Part shown: positions 1 through 7,536 of the stretch, in pieces | Position numbering within the stretch: the first letter of the stretch is position 1 | Layout: every line of letters begins with the position of its first letter | Assembly: GCA_002319925.1 (NCBI GenBank) | Contig: DCFP01000066.1 | Span: 1-15,021, forward strand | DNA from: Holophagaceae bacterium UBA1801 | GTDB taxonomy: Bacteria > Acidobacteriota > Holophagae > Holophagales > Holophagaceae | Direction: 5' to 3' | Length of the DNA: 15,021 nucleotides | The notes under the pieces: generated by a model | Database searches by the model: none | Seen by the model: only the letters and a program-made list of their open reading frames with translations | Told to the model about the DNA's origin: nothing | Translations under genes and position numbers: made by a program

Positions 1-2738
1 ACCACGATGGTGTCGGCCATGGAGTAGCCGATGAGGATGAGGAAGCTCGCCACCACCGGCACGGAGAATTCGAACTTGAATAACACGAAGAGGCCCAGCG
101 CCATGAGCACGTCGTGGATGAGGGCCACGACGCCGCCGATGGCGAAGCTCATGGTGAAGCGGAACATCACATAGACCAGGATGGCGCCCATGGCCCAGAG
201 CACGGCCTGGAGGGTTTTCCAGGTCCATTCACCGGAGATGGAGGGCGAGAAAACGTCCTGCTTCAGGATGGACAGATTGCCGAGGCGGTATTCCTTCTGC
301 ACGAGATCCTTCAATTGCGAAGGAATGTCCTGGGGCAGTTGGTCATAGCTTGTGATAAGTCCCAACTTTTCACGGGTGCCAGTGATCTTGGCGACGTAGG
401 GTTCGTAGGCCTTCCGGATGGTTTCCTCATCCCCCTGGATGTTCAAGGGGTTGGCCTTCGTCCACTGGTCCGTAAGGCCGAGGGCGGGCTCGGTGTTGAG
501 GTCGAGCCGGGTGTCGTTGGTCTTGGCGGCGTCCAGGCTGCGGAGCGCGTCATGGATCTGTTTGATCTGGGCCGTGGAGTCCTTCTCGTCCTGGCCCTTG
601 CGTGCGCGAACCTTGATGGAGTAGTCCGAGACGTCACTCTTGCCCGGATAAAACACCACGGCTGCATCACCGAACCCGCCCTTGGTGAGGGCTGTACGGA
701 CCTGATCCTGGGGCACCTGGCCCTTGAACCGGACCTGCATATCGATGCCGCCCACGAACTGCATGCCCAGCCGGATGCGGCCATTGGTGCCCTTCCAGGG
801 CTGGGCGATCACCATGCAGGCCAGGATGATGCCCCAGGAAATGGCCAGGGCCACGCCCTTCCAGCGCATGAAGTCGAACTTGGCGTTCTCGAAGAAGGAG
901 TGCGTTCCGACGCTGAGGGTCTTGGTGTCGGGATGACTGTCCAGCACCCAGTCGTAGATGAAGTGGCTGATGTAGATGCTGGTGAACAGCGAGGCCACCA
1001 CGCCCACTGTCAACGTAACGGCGAAGCCCTTGACGGGACCGGTGCCGAAGATGAAGAGCAGCAGGGCGCCGAAGAGTTGGGTCACGTGGCTGTCCACAAT
1101 GGTCCAGAACACCTTGTCGAAGCCCGCCTGGATGGCTCCAGGCACACTCTTGCCGTTGCGCATTTCCTCCTTGATGCGTTCGTAGATCAGGATGTTGGCG
1201 TCCACAGCCATGCCGATGGTGAGAGCGAAGCCCGCGATGCCCGGTAACGTGAGCACCGCCTGGAAGCTGCCCAGCAAGCCGAGCATCACGATCAGGTTAA
1301 CCGTCAGGGCAACGATCGCGTTCAGGCCCGACCAGTGATAGAAGATCAGCATGAAGATCACGACCACGGCAAAGCCGATCAGCGCGGCTAGTACACCGGA
1401 GTGGATAGAGTCGGCGCCGAGGCTGGGGCCCATGGCCTGCTCCTGAAGGAACTTCATGGACGCGCGCATGGAGCCGCTCTTCAGCTTCATGGCGAAGTCA
1501 TCGGTCTGCTGCTTGGTGAAACGGCCCGTGATCTGGACGGATCCGCCTGGGATCGGTTCGCGGCAGCTCAGAATGCTCACGATCTTGCGGTCAAGGGCAA
1601 TAGCGATCAAACGGTTCTCATTGGAGGCGATGACCGAGAGATTGTAGAAATCGTTAGTGCCCTTGTTGTTCAGCGTGTAATGAACCACGGGACGGTCCGT
1701 GGTCGGATCCATGGAGGGGCTGGCGTTGGTGATGTCCGCGCCATCCACGTACACCTTGTTCTCCACAACGTGCCAGCCGATGATCTTCTCTTCCTGCTTG
1801 GCCTGGGGTGCGGCCGCCGCGCCATTTCCGCTGGGCTCGCTGTCGTCCAGCCGCGGCAGGAGTTCCGTGTTCGGGGGAAGCTGGCCGCCGAAATCAGCCA
1901 TGGCCTCTTCCTTGGTCTTCCATCCTTGGCGGTCGTTGGTGCTTTCCTGCCTTGGATCAGAAAGCTTCGCCAGGATCCGCTGCTCCAGACGGCCCGGGGT
2001 CGCCAGCAGGTTCTTGATGCGTTCCCGCTCGGCCTCACCCACGCCGGGCAATTCCACGACGATGCGGTTGCCATCTGTGCCGGAGGCGGTGATTTCCGGT
2101 TCGGACACGCCGAACTGGTTGATGCGGTTCTCGATGATCTGCAGCGCCCGCTTGCTGGCGTCGGTCTTCAGATACTGCTGGTAGGAGCTCTTCTGGGTGA
2201 TGCGGAAGCTCTTACCATCAAAAGCGTTGTCATAGTTTACGTTGTAGTTTTCCAGGACCTTGTCCACGCTGGACTTCTGGTCCGCGGGTATGCCGTCGAT
2301 CTTGACGGCCTGGCCATCCACGACGACTGTGGCGTTGGGGAATCCCTTCTCCGACAGCTGGCCCTGGATGCGGTCACGGGTGTCGCGAAGGTCTGCGTCG
2401 AGGGCTTCCTGGCCCTGGACTTCCAGTTCGAAGTGGACGCCGCCCTTCAGATCGAGGCCCAGGCGAACCTTGTCCAAGGGGTAGAAGAAGGCAGCGCAGA
2501 GAACACAGATCAAGGCGACGAGCGTGATCCGCACCGCGCTCTTCTTCGATCCGCCGAAGAGCATGGCCAGCCAGGCCAACATGGCAACCGCGAGGGCGAT
2601 CACGACTCCGCGAGCCGTGTAGTTCATCCACGGCTTGAGGGTCAGCTTGCCGCAGAGAAACCAGGCATAGCCCAGAAGGACCAGGATGGGGAAGGGCAGC
2701 CAGCGCCAGGCTTTGAGTTCGGGATTGTCTTGCGGCAT
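1..2738 (-). CDS. secDF: Fused protein translocase subunit SecDF (3' end cut by window edge)
   Basis: Cytoplasmic-membrane accessory of the SecYEG translocon that uses the proton motive force to help pull exported proteins across. One uninterrupted frame covers at least 912 residues. The SecD half has GLDLKGG at 94-100 and GMAVDAN at about 509-515, followed by ILIYERIKEE. The SecF half begins near residue 620, has VGGID at 662-666, and reaches IGYSMADT just before the edge, so only the last part of SecF is missing. There is no stop or restart between the halves, so this is a true fusion as in Bacillus, not separate secD and secF. The ATG at 2738 is preceded by AGGACG. The N-terminus has three hydrophobic segments (about 14-30, 44-63, 70-87) before the first SecD motif, where a typical SecD has one. 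Internal ATGs at about residues 53 and 59 lack a visible ribosome binding site. The gene follows yajC in the usual tgt-yajC-secD-secF order. Confidence 0.95.
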   Translation of the reverse strand, partial: MPQDNPELKAWRWLPFPILVLLGYAWFLCGKLTLKPWMNYTARGVVIALAVAMLAWLAMLFGGSKKSAVRITLVALICVLCAAFFYPLDKVRLGLDLKGGVHFELEVQGQEALDADLRDTRDRIQGQLSEKGFPNATVVVDGQAVKIDGIPADQKSSVDKVLENYNVNYDNAFDGKSFRITQKSSYQQYLKTDASKRALQIIENRINQFGVSEPEITASGTDGNRIVVELPGVGEAERERIKNLLATPGRLEQRILAKLSDPRQESTNDRQGWKTKEEAMADFGGQLPPNTELLPRLDDSEPSGNGAAAAPQAKQEEKIIGWHVVENKVYVDGADITNASPSMDPTTDRPVVHYTLNNKGTNDFYNLSVIASNENRLIAIALDRKIVSILSCREPIPGGSVQITGRFTKQQTDDFAMKLKSGSMRASMKFLQEQAMGPSLGADSIHSGVLAALIGFAVVVIFMLIFYHWSGLNAIVALTVNLIVMLGLLGSFQAVLTLPGIAGFALTIGMAVDANILIYERIKEEMRNGKSVPGAIQAGFDKVFWTIVDSHVTQLFGALLLFIFGTGPVKGFAVTLTVGVVASLFTSIYISHFIYDWVLDSHPDTKTLSVGTHSFFENAKFDFMRWKGVALAISWGIILACMVIAQPWKGTNGRIRLGMQFVGGIDMQVRFKGQVPQDQVRTALTKGGFGDAAVVFYPGKSDVSDYSIKVRARKGQDEKDSTAQIKQIHDALRSLDAAKTNDTRLDLNTEPALGLTDQWTKANPLNIQGDEETIRKAYEPYVAKITGTREKLGLITSYDQLPQDIPSQLKDLVQKEYRLGNLSILKQDVFSPSISGEWTWKTLQAVLWAMGAILVYVMFRFTMSFAIGGVVALIHDVLMALGLFVLFKFEFSVPVVASFLILIGYSMADTIV

Positions 2739-2916
2739 GTTGGTTCGTCCTAACCTGGAAATATTTATTTGGATCTTGTTCTAATCTTGCCTGCCCATTC
2801 ACGGTTCAGGGAAGCCCCTCCGGGTTTGTCCACAGCCGAAGGCGCGTGGAATACAGGGCTTCAACGCAGGAAGAGCGGGGACTGGCCCCGCCCTTGGTCG
2901 AGGGGTAGACGGATGA
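2739..2916 (-). other. yajC-secDF intergenic region with a small GC hairpin
   Basis: This 178-base gap is longer than expected inside a tgt-yajC-secDF operon. It contains a perfect 6-bp inverted repeat, GCGGGG (2875-2880) and CCCCGC (2886-2891), around a 5-base loop, 25 bases after the yajC stop when read on the minus strand. No T-run follows, so it does not look like a classical intrinsic terminator. The part nearest secDF is AT-rich (about 2755-2785) and could hold a promoter, but I see no convincing -35/-10 pair. Confidence 0.35.
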
Positions 2917-3231
2917 TCAGTTCCGCTGCTCGGGGGCCGGCTCGGAAGCCAAGGCCACGACTGCGTTTCGGCGGGCCTTGACGATGGCGGTGCCCAGCTT
3001 CAGGTAGAGGTTCTTGTCTTCGACCCGGTCGATGGTGGCGTAGAGACCGGAGGACAACAGCACCTCGTCGCCGGCCTTGAGCTTGGAGAGACGCTCTTCC
3101 ATGGCCTTGCGAGCCTTGCTCTGGGGCCTGATCAGCATGAAGTAGAACAGGAGGCCCATGCCGCCGAAGAGGGCGATCTGCATGAACAGCGGGTTTCCGC
3201 CTCCGGCTTGTTGGATCAGTGCGAAATTCAT
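2917..3231 (-). CDS. yajC: Preprotein translocase subunit YajC
   Basis: Small single-pass inner-membrane protein that associates with SecDF in the Sec holo-translocon. The 104-residue product has a short N-terminal segment, one transmembrane helix at about 17-36 ending in the family signature FYFMLIRPQ, then a basic stretch and a KAGDEVLLSSGLYATI block typical of the soluble YajC domain. The length matches the usual 85-120 residues. The start codon follows the tgt stop directly (TAAATG, no gap). Its ribosome binding site, GAGGAG, is formed by the last two glutamate codons of tgt, so translation of the two genes is probably coupled. Confidence 0.95.
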   Translation of the reverse strand: MNFALIQQAGGGNPLFMQIALFGGMGLLFYFMLIRPQSKARKAMEERLSKLKAGDEVLLSSGLYATIDRVEDKNLYLKLGTAIVKARRNAVVALASEPAPEQRN

Positions 3232-4365
3232 TTAAGGCTCCTCGGTGTTCCAGTTGTCCCGCGTGCGGCGCGCGAAATCCGGGAACCGGTTCTCAAGCAG
3301 GGCTTGCCGCGCGGCGCGGGTGAGCCCAACAGTGTAGCTCAGGTTGTGGATACTGTTGAGCGTCAATGCCAGGAGTTCCCCCGCCCGGAAGAGATGATGC
3401 AGGTAGGCCCGGGTAAAAGTCGTGCAGGTGTAACAACTACATTCGGGGTCGATGGGTTCGGCGGACTCCCGGTGCCGGGCGTTCTTGATGTTCAGCCGGC
3501 CGCGGCTGGTGAGCAGGCGGCCATGGCGGGCTTCCCGGGTTGGCAGGACGCAGTCGAAGAGATCGACACCCTGCTCGATGCCGAAGAGCAGATCCTCCGG
3601 AGTGCCCACGCCCATGAGGTAGCACGGGCGGTCCCGGGGAAGCTGCCGCACGAAATCGTGGAGCGTCGCGTTCATTTCCTCCTTGGGCTCGCCCACGCTG
3701 AGGCCGCCCACGGCAAATCCCTGGAAGGGCTTGCGCGCGTCCAGTTCCAGGATCTGCTCCATATGATTGAGCCGCAGATCGAGGTAGGTGCCGCCCTGGT
3801 TGATCGCGAAAAGGCCCTGGTGCTCGCCCAGCGGGAAGTCCCTGCAGCGATGGAGCCAGCGGGTGGTGCGGGCCAGGGAGATCTCCAGCTTGTCCCGTTC
3901 GAGCCGCCCCGCTGGACACTCGTCCAGGGCCATCACCACGTCCGAGCCCAGGTTGCGCTGGATCTCCATGCTCCGTTCCGGCGACAGGAAGTGGCTGGAG
4001 CCGTCGATGTGGCTCTGGAAGGCCACGCCTTCCTCCGAGATCTTGCGCAGGCTCGATAGCGAGAACACCTGGAAGCCGCCGGAATCCGTGAGGATCGGCC
4101 CCTTCCAGTCCATGAAGCGGTGCAGTCCTCCGAATTTCCGGATGAGCTCGTCCCCTGGCCGCAGCCCCAAGTGGTAGGTGTTTCCGAGAATCATCTGGGG
4201 CCCGATTTCCACGAGTTGCCTGGGCGTGACCCCCTTCACCGTTCCCTGGGTCCCCACCGGCATGAAGGCGGGCGTATGAACGGTGCCGTGGGCCGTGTGG
4301 AAATAGCCCGCACGGCTGGGCTCATCGTTCTGGATTTCGGTGTGGAAGCGGCTGAATTGAGACAT
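3232..4365 (-). CDS. tgt: Queuine tRNA-ribosyltransferase (tRNA-guanine transglycosylase)
   Basis: Swaps guanine-34 in the anticodons of Asp, Asn, His and Tyr tRNAs for the queuosine precursor preQ1. With the start at 4365 the protein is 377 residues, close to the roughly 375 of E. coli Tgt. TDSGGFQVFSL (93-103) carries the catalytic Asp94, and GVDLFDCVLPTR (266-277) carries the probable nucleophile Asp271. The zinc site is complete: Cys309, Cys311, Cys314 and His340. MGVGTPEDLLFGIEQG is also family-typical. The frame stays open upstream to 4467, but conserved TGT sequence begins only after MSQFSR. Neither the ATG at 4365 nor the in-frame ATG at 4380 has a strong ribosome binding site, so the start could be five codons further out. 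First gene of the tgt-yajC-secDF block. Confidence 0.96.
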   Translation of the reverse strand: MSQFSRFHTEIQNDEPSRAGYFHTAHGTVHTPAFMPVGTQGTVKGVTPRQLVEIGPQMILGNTYHLGLRPGDELIRKFGGLHRFMDWKGPILTDSGGFQVFSLSSLRKISEEGVAFQSHIDGSSHFLSPERSMEIQRNLGSDVVMALDECPAGRLERDKLEISLARTTRWLHRCRDFPLGEHQGLFAINQGGTYLDLRLNHMEQILELDARKPFQGFAVGGLSVGEPKEEMNATLHDFVRQLPRDRPCYLMGVGTPEDLLFGIEQGVDLFDCVLPTREARHGRLLTSRGRLNIKNARHRESAEPIDPECSCYTCTTFTRAYLHHLFRAGELLALTLNSIHNLSYTVGLTRAARQALLENRFPDFARRTRDNWNTEEP

Positions 4366-4552
4366 GGTTGGGTCGAACATCCATCGAAAGTTAGGTGGAG
4401 CAGAAGATGCGCAGGACGGGATTCCAGCAAGGGTCGCTGCCTTGACGGCCCACCCCGTTCGTATCATCTTAACCCCCTAGGCCCGCGCGGATCGCTTTCC
4501 ATTCCTACCCGAATCAATCGTGACGCGGATCTGCACGGATTCTCGGAGTCGC
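4366..4552. promoter_or_regulatory. Divergent tgt/tonB intergenic region
   Basis: This 187-base region separates two divergent operons, so it should hold a promoter for each. On the plus strand TTGACG (4442-4447) is close to a -35 consensus and TATCAT (4462-4467) resembles a -10 box, but only 14 bases separate them, which is short for a sigma-70 promoter. With a 17-base spacer the -10 would be CATCTT, a poor match. I see no clear promoter on the minus strand and no terminator or operator. Confidence 0.3.
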
Positions 4553-5374
4553 ATGCGCAGGACGTGGAACGAAGGCCAGATCCCCGGGGGTGCCGAATCC
4601 CTCGAGGATCAGATTTACCGGCCCCAGATCCTGGAAAGACACTCGAAGGCCCGGAAGGCGAATCCCTTCATCACCATCCCCCTGACACTCCTGGGTTACG
4701 GAGCCCTGGGCCTTTTCGGCTGGTGGCTGGTGCAGCGCACGCGCAGCACCGCATCGACGAGCCAGGAGAGCGTGGTTGTGGATCTGCAGGATCAGACCAT
4801 GCCGGAGGCACCGCAACCCACGACTCCCACCCCACCACCCGCCGCTGGCGGACCCCCGCCCGGAGCCATCGAGAAGGTGGATGCCCCGCCACCACCGCCC
4901 TCTGTCACTCAGGAAGCGGTGCCGGACAAACCTCCTGCGGAACTGCCCACACAGGATCTCTCGAATGCGGCCGTACCTGCCCAGCCAGCGGGAGGAGCCA
5001 ACGGAACAGGGGCAGGATCGGGGCCAGGCGCGGGCGGGACGACGGAGGGGACTGGAACTATACCGGGGGCGGGTTCGGCGCCCACTGTTGTCTACCTTGA
5101 ATACAGTGATGCTGAAGTGGTTTCGAAGCCCGTTGTGCCAAGCTCTGACTATCCAAAACTCGCTCGTGCGACACGCACACAAGGCACGGTAAAGGTTGAG
5201 ATTCTCATTGGGCTCGACGGTGTCCCGATTTCGGCACATGCCACTGAAGGTCCCAAGATGCTTCAAGCTGATGCCGAACAGATCGCACTCAGATATCGCT
5301 TTAAGCCTGAGGTCATGAATGGAGTTCCTGTGATGTCAAAGAGGATCGTGCCGATCAAATTTCAACTCAATTGA
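4553..5374 (+). CDS. tonB: Energy transducer TonB
   Basis: Links the ExbB-ExbD proton motor in the inner membrane to outer-membrane receptors. From the ATG at 4553 the product is 273 residues. A cytoplasmic N-terminus of about 37 residues is followed by one hydrophobic helix (around 38-60, ending GWWLVQ), a Pro/Ala/Gly-rich periplasmic linker with PPPP runs, and a C-terminal TonB domain with YPKLARATRTQGTVKVEI, IGLDGVP and a terminal VPIKFQL. The frame is open upstream to a GTG at 4520, giving 284 residues. I prefer the ATG because GGAG lies 4 bases before it, although that spacing is short. The C-terminal domain (about 5100-5374) is clearly less GC-rich than the linker and than the following exbB. 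First gene of tonB-exbB-exbD-exbD. Confidence 0.9.
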   Translation: MRRTWNEGQIPGGAESLEDQIYRPQILERHSKARKANPFITIPLTLLGYGALGLFGWWLVQRTRSTASTSQESVVVDLQDQTMPEAPQPTTPTPPPAAGGPPPGAIEKVDAPPPPPSVTQEAVPDKPPAELPTQDLSNAAVPAQPAGGANGTGAGSGPGAGGTTEGTGTIPGAGSAPTVVYLEYSDAEVVSKPVVPSSDYPKLARATRTQGTVKVEILIGLDGVPISAHATEGPKMLQADAEQIALRYRFKPEVMNGVPVMSKRIVPIKFQLN

Positions 5375-5439
5375 GGACATGCAAGCCGTCTAGCTCTGTC
5401 AGGCAAATACAAATCGCCGAATACCAACAAGGAACCACG

Positions 5440-6165
5440 ATGCCATTCCTCGTTTCCATTCCCCTCGCCCTCACCGACAACCCGGTGGATTCCTTCAATC
5501 CCATCGCGCTCTGGCAGCAGGCTTCGTTCTTCAACAAGGGCATCATGATCCTGCTGCTGCTCCTGCTGCTGCTGCAGATCTACATCCTCATCGAGCGGGG
5601 CGTGCTCTATGCGCAGAGCAATGCGGCTTCGAAGAAGTTCATGAAGCTCTTCATGGATATCCTGCGCCGGGGGGATTTCGATGCGGCCAAGAACGCGGCC
5701 TCGGCTCACGGGAAGAGCCATGTGGCGCTGGTGCTCAAGCACGGGCTGGAGATCTACCAGTACGAGAAGCAGTTGAAGCTCTTGCACGAAGGTCATGACG
5801 TGATCCAGCCCGTGGAGCGCGCCATCGTGCGCGGCATTTCAGAGGTTACCGAGGTCCTCAAGAAGGGCATGCTGAGCCTCGCCACCATCGGTGCGCTGGC
5901 GCCCTTCATCGGCCTGCTGGGCACGGTGGTGGGCATCATCAAGGTCTTCGCCGACCTCAAGACCCAGGGCGCGGGCGACATCAACGCGCTGGCGGGTTCC
6001 ATCGGCGAGGCCCTGGGCACCACGGCCCTGGGCCTGATCTGCGCGATCCCGGCCGTGTGGATCTACAACTACTACACCACCAAGCAGGACCAGGTCCTCA
6101 CCAGCATCAACAACGCCGCCTCCCAGATGATCGACGAATTCATTCGCCGCGAAAGCCAGGGTTGA
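5440..6165 (+). CDS. exbB: MotA/TolQ/ExbB proton channel family protein
   Basis: Inner-membrane proton-channel scaffold that works with ExbD to energise TonB. The 241-residue product has a hydrophobic helix with a run of leucines (about 31-47), a long cytoplasmic section, and the two C-terminal helices of the family: LATIGALAPFIGLLGTVVGI and GEALGTTALGLICAIPAVWI. Between them is the typical GAGDINALAGSI segment. The frame is open back to 5371, overlapping tonB, but the ATG at 5440 has AAGGAA (5429-5434) just upstream and gives the usual ExbB N-terminus. It sits 65 bases after tonB and 4 bases before the first exbD. TolQ is an alternative name, but the tonB neighbour favours ExbB. Confidence 0.93.
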   Translation: MPFLVSIPLALTDNPVDSFNPIALWQQASFFNKGIMILLLLLLLLQIYILIERGVLYAQSNAASKKFMKLFMDILRRGDFDAAKNAASAHGKSHVALVLKHGLEIYQYEKQLKLLHEGHDVIQPVERAIVRGISEVTEVLKKGMLSLATIGALAPFIGLLGTVVGIIKVFADLKTQGAGDINALAGSIGEALGTTALGLICAIPAVWIYNYYTTKQDQVLTSINNAASQMIDEFIRRESQG

Positions 6166-6169
6166 TCCC

Positions 6170-6667
6170 ATGGACTTTGGTGGGCGCGGAGGTCGGGTGA
6201 AGGCGGACATCAATGTCACGCCGCTGGTGGATATCGTGCTCGTCCTCCTGATCATCTTCATCGTGATCACGCCCGCCGTGAACAATGCCGTGCGCCTGCC
6301 CCTGGCCAAGCACAGTGTGAAGCCTGAGCACGAACCCGGTGTCAAGCACCTCAGCCTGATGCTCCCCGCGGCCCGGGATCTGCAAAGTGGCAAGGTGACC
6401 GGGCCCGGTCGGGTGATGGTGGACGATGTGAACGCCAAGGACAAGTCCGGTGCGCCCATGACCTTCAGCTTGGCCGATGAGGCCAGCCGTAAGCAGCTGC
6501 GTGCCTTCATCGCCAAATCCGTGAAGGACCAGATCGACAAGCGCGTGTTCGTGAAGGCCGACGCGGACCTGCCCTTCAAGTACGTGGGCGAGCTGTTCCA
6601 GGTGTGCCGTGAGGGTGGCGCCTCCGAAGCTTCCATCGTGACCAACGAAGACAAGCGAGGTCTCTGA
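6170..6667 (+). CDS. exbD: Biopolymer transporter ExbD (first copy)
   Basis: Single-span inner-membrane partner of ExbB and TonB. The 165-residue protein has a short basic cytoplasmic N-terminus, the family signature KADINVTPLVDIVLVLLII (about 11-29) with the conserved membrane aspartate at Asp21, and a periplasmic domain with RVFVKADADLPFKYVGEL near the end. Compared with a minimal ExbD of about 140 residues it carries extra periplasmic sequence (about 45-100, including DVNAKDKSGAPMTF). It starts 4 bases after exbB and its TGA shares one base with the next start (TGATG), so the two exbD genes are translationally coupled. Confidence 0.95.
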   Translation: MDFGGRGGRVKADINVTPLVDIVLVLLIIFIVITPAVNNAVRLPLAKHSVKPEHEPGVKHLSLMLPAARDLQSGKVTGPGRVMVDDVNAKDKSGAPMTFSLADEASRKQLRAFIAKSVKDQIDKRVFVKADADLPFKYVGELFQVCREGGASEASIVTNEDKRGL

Positions 6668-7146
6668 TGGATTTCAGCGGCCCCCAGCGCAAAGCGAAGT
6701 CGGACATCAACGTCACGCCCCTCATCGACATCGTGCTGGTGCTCCTGATCGTGTTCATCGTGATGGTGCCGAGCCTCTCGAAGGCCCTGCTGGTGAGCGT
6801 TCCCAAGACATCCACTACCATCGCGCCACCGCCCGTCAACCCCCAGAATCCCCCCGTGGTGATCTCGATCCTGCGCGGGCAAACGGAGAACGAATACCAG
6901 TTCCTCCTCCAGACCGCGCCCATCCAACTGCACGATATTCCCGCCCAGCTGAAACCCGTTCTCCTCAAGCAGATGCCCGGTTTCAGGAAGGTTTTCCTGA
7001 AGATCGATGGCGAAGTCCCCTATCAGGTGGCCGTCAACGTGATGGATCAGATCCGCCTCGCTTCCGACCAGGCTAAGCAGGAGACGCGGTTGCACTCGTC
7101 GGTGGATGGCGGAGATGCGAAGGTGGTGGTCGCGCTGAAAAATTGA
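6667..7146 (+). CDS. exbD: Biopolymer transporter ExbD (second copy)
   Basis: Second ExbD paralogue, 159 residues. The N-terminus is nearly the same as the first copy: KSDINVTPLIDIVLVLLIV with the proton-path aspartate at Asp21. The periplasmic part differs strongly, with a Pro-rich segment (APPPVNPQNPP, about 53-63) and a C-terminal block containing FLKIDGEVPYQVAVNVMDQIR. Shared helix and divergent periplasmic domain suggest the two could form a hetero-oligomeric ExbD pair in one motor, which is an inference. Last well-supported gene of the operon; the sequence becomes AT-richer directly after the stop. Confidence 0.94.
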   Translation: MDFSGPQRKAKSDINVTPLIDIVLVLLIVFIVMVPSLSKALLVSVPKTSTTIAPPPVNPQNPPVVISILRGQTENEYQFLLQTAPIQLHDIPAQLKPVLLKQMPGFRKVFLKIDGEVPYQVAVNVMDQIRLASDQAKQETRLHSSVDGGDAKVVVALKN

Positions 7147-7439
7147 GCAGCCAACCACAAGATTCCAGTGAAACTTACTTTTTAAAGGTGTCCGCCCTTC
7201 CTATGAGGTCCATCCATCGCAAGCGGAACCAATCGAGTACCGCCACGAACTCGGAGGCATTGAAATCCCTGTCTAAGTGGAGAAGAGGATTCTTTAAACG
7301 ACCCGCCCAAGAGAATGGTGCAATTGAAGATCATATTCACCGCTGCACTGACCGGCTTAATGACGAAATGACAGCCTGGATCCAAGAATCGGGTCGGCCA
7401 TCAGGCGATCCGAAGGAAATCGCATTCGAGATCCAGTAG
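7143..7439 (+). CDS. Doubtful small hypothetical protein
   Basis: An open frame of 98 codons starts with a TTG that overlaps the exbD stop (TTGA), or of 78 codons from the ATG at 7203. Neither start has a convincing ribosome binding site. The product is hydrophilic and basic in its middle (SLSKWRRGFFKR), with no signal peptide, membrane helix or motif I recognise. GC content is clearly below that of exbD (47% in the row 7261-7320, counted by hand). It could be a real acquired gene, a gene remnant, or chance. It is the only candidate gene between exbD and the sulfotransferase; the rest, 7440-7536, holds nothing I can assign. Confidence 0.28.
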   Translation: MSSQPQDSSETYFLKVSALPMRSIHRKRNQSSTATNSEALKSLSKWRRGFFKRPAQENGAIEDHIHRCTDRLNDEMTAWIQESGRPSGDPKEIAFEIQ

Positions 7440-7536
7440 GGCCGGTGCCTGATTCAGTTCCGGGTTCAATACCGCCATCGATCTTCGTGGCTCCCCTGCG
7501 GCGAAACGGCGATGGGAACTCTCATGAACACGCTTT

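Noticed and set aside
114..2753. Long open frames on the plus strand opposite secDF (114-1247 and 1401-2753)
   Set aside because: They are antisense shadows of a GC-rich gene, with His/Gly/Asp-rich low-complexity translations and no domain; the minus-strand frame is unmistakable SecDF.
4442..4467. TTGACG ... TATCAT as a tonB promoter
   Set aside because: The spacer is only 14 bases, too short for a confident sigma-70 promoter; kept only as a remark.
5839..7158. A 439-codon minus-strand frame opposite exbB and both exbD genes
   Set aside because: It mirrors well-supported ExbB/ExbD coding sequence and its translation has no recognisable family.
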